Source of the DNA: Neodontobutis hainanensis
Taxonomy: Eukaryota > Chordata > Actinopteri > Gobiiformes > Odontobutidae
NCBI GenBank assembly: GCA_024349245.1
Contig: JALDNG010000022.1
Span: 5,542,001-5,606,000 of the forward strand
Reading direction: 5' to 3'
Length of the DNA stretch: 64,000 bases
Both the position numbers and the translations under genes were made by a program. The notes under the pieces are model-generated. The model did not search any database. It was not told the origin of the DNA and worked only from the letters and a program-made list of their open reading frames with translations. Position 1 is the first letter of the stretch, and every line of letters starts with the position of its first letter. Of this stretch, positions 62,760-64,000 are shown piece after piece.

Positions 62760-63000
62760 GACTGCTGAGATGCATCACTCTTTACATTCATTTAGATCTG
62801 ACTGCGAGGTCAGGAACTGCCGACCTGCATAATTACCTTGACCAGCGCTGACAGCAGAGACCAAATGAGGTTTTATTGGCGTTGGCTGGGCTTCATTGGT
62901 CCATTTGTCTTCCACAGCAAATCCGGTAATTATGCTATGACAGGGAAATTAGTAGATTACATTGAGGTCCAATTAGTACAAGTCTGTTACCAAGGAGTTT
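62760..63000. promoter_or_regulatory. Conserved-element-like block with paired CCAAT
   Basis: About 240 bp of dense motif-like sequence: ATAATTACC cores near 62830 and 62935, and two inverted CCAAT boxes (ATTGG) about 20 bp apart near 62877-62900. Strongest element-like stretch near the right edge, by inference. Confidence 0.4.
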
Positions 63001-64000
63001 AAAAGAGTATTAGTGGAATTTTACATCATATTCAATTTAGCTCAAAAGTGACATATAATTCTGAAATGTAACATGAATTAAATTGCTGTGATTGTGATAC
63101 AATGAGACTTGCTAATACAATGATGAAGTCTAATAAGGCTGTAGTGACAGATACTTACTCTTTATAACAGTTTTGTCATGCTATAGCTCCTCTAACCCAC
63201 TTTCACTTCCTAATTATCTTTCCATACCTACTCAGATCGATGTGCCTCTCCTGTGAACCCCACAATGGTTTCACCGCTGACGACACACTGAGGTACATCC
63301 CATCTGCCCAGATTGTGTGGCAATGTTTTCCTAATGTATGGGAAATGTCACTTATATTACAGCTAAGCCTGTCAGTGCAACAGCCGTTCTTAGCCAGGGG
63401 TCATACAGACCTTTTTGACAGACTAACTTGTGTCGCTGCGAGCCAGTGGAGATGTAAAAATGTATATCTAACAATGTTTGACTGCAACTTTTGTTTGGAA
63501 ACTAATTCAGTCTCTCAAAATGAATGGACCCATGTAAGGGTTCCACAAACAACTGATGCACAATGAAATATATGTAGTAAACAAACAAAATGAGGTGTCA
63601 CACATTTATTACTAAATACTGCTACATATTTGTTGAACAATTGAAGTGTGTTATAATGTAGCTATTTATGTAAACATTTTTTTTTACAATATTAAAAGCC
63701 AGTGAGTTACTAAGGCCTGTAGATTTAAATATGATCCTCATTTACTGACTGGGCCACCAGTGAAAATGACTCTAGTGTTCTAAACTTAAAGTGGCACTAC
63801 CTGTGTTTTTTTTTTTTTGTTTTTTTTCACCCCCATGACTGATGTTCAGACTCCACTCTCCCCCAGCATGGTTCGGACCTCTCCTGCTTTTCTTCATTAC
63901 ACCAAACTGAAGTTTAGCTCCGACTTTAGTGTCCGACTGAAGCATCCAACAATTATCTGCCTCGTTAAACTTTTTTTTATTTTTTTTTTGGCCGCTGTGT

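Larger units (their letters stand above)
59401..64000. other. Right desert, last part
   Basis: No supported gene. Element-like blocks are listed separately. A stretch at 60880-61045 has loosely repeated TCAAAACC-like words, and poly-T tracts lie at 60589-60601, 63809-63829 and 63970-63988. Confidence 0.5.

Overview
The window is nuclear DNA of a ray-finned (teleost) fish, most likely a percomorph; the species cannot be fixed from sequence alone. The evidence is three vertebrate genes with GT-AG introns, mostly short in two of them, tRNA-headed SINEs and a LINE fossil of kinds common in fish, long (TA)n tracts, and a gene order close to human 19p13.11 (SLC25A42 ... MAU2-GATAD2A). No prokaryotic, viral or plasmid feature was seen.

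Layout. 1-14.7 kb is an intergenic desert with no supported coding gene but several blocks that look like conserved non-coding elements (POU octamers, an RFX X-box). 14.75-19.95 kb, minus strand: slc25a42, the mitochondrial coenzyme A carrier, 7 coding exons and about 329 aa; intron 1 holds a 1.7-kb minisatellite with a 16-bp unit. 19.95-21.17 kb is the head-to-head interval with a TCTCGCGAGA element. 21.17-26.44 kb, plus strand: mau2 (SCC4 cohesin loader subunit), 18 coding exons, 598 aa. 27.6-49.7 kb, plus strand: gatad2a (p66-alpha of NuRD), one non-coding first exon, a 13-kb first intron and 10 coding exons, about 646 aa. 50.8-51.4 kb has promoter-like sequence and two exon-like segments, possibly the start of another plus-strand gene. 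51.4-64 kb is a second desert with element-like blocks, a degraded LINE reverse transcriptase and SINE pieces.

The three genes have housekeeping roles: CoA import into mitochondria, cohesin loading on chromatin, and NuRD chromatin repression. They do not form a pathway. They look like broadly expressed genes lying between two regulatory deserts that may serve developmental genes outside the window (inference). All exon boundaries were read by eye from splice consensus, reading frame and recalled human homologues; no alignment was run, and conservation of non-coding blocks cannot be seen from one genome. I found no convincing new biological system. The points most worth checking are the structured minisatellite, the GC-AG intron and paired in-frame donors of slc25a42, the chained gatad2a uORFs, and the possible gene start at 51 kb.
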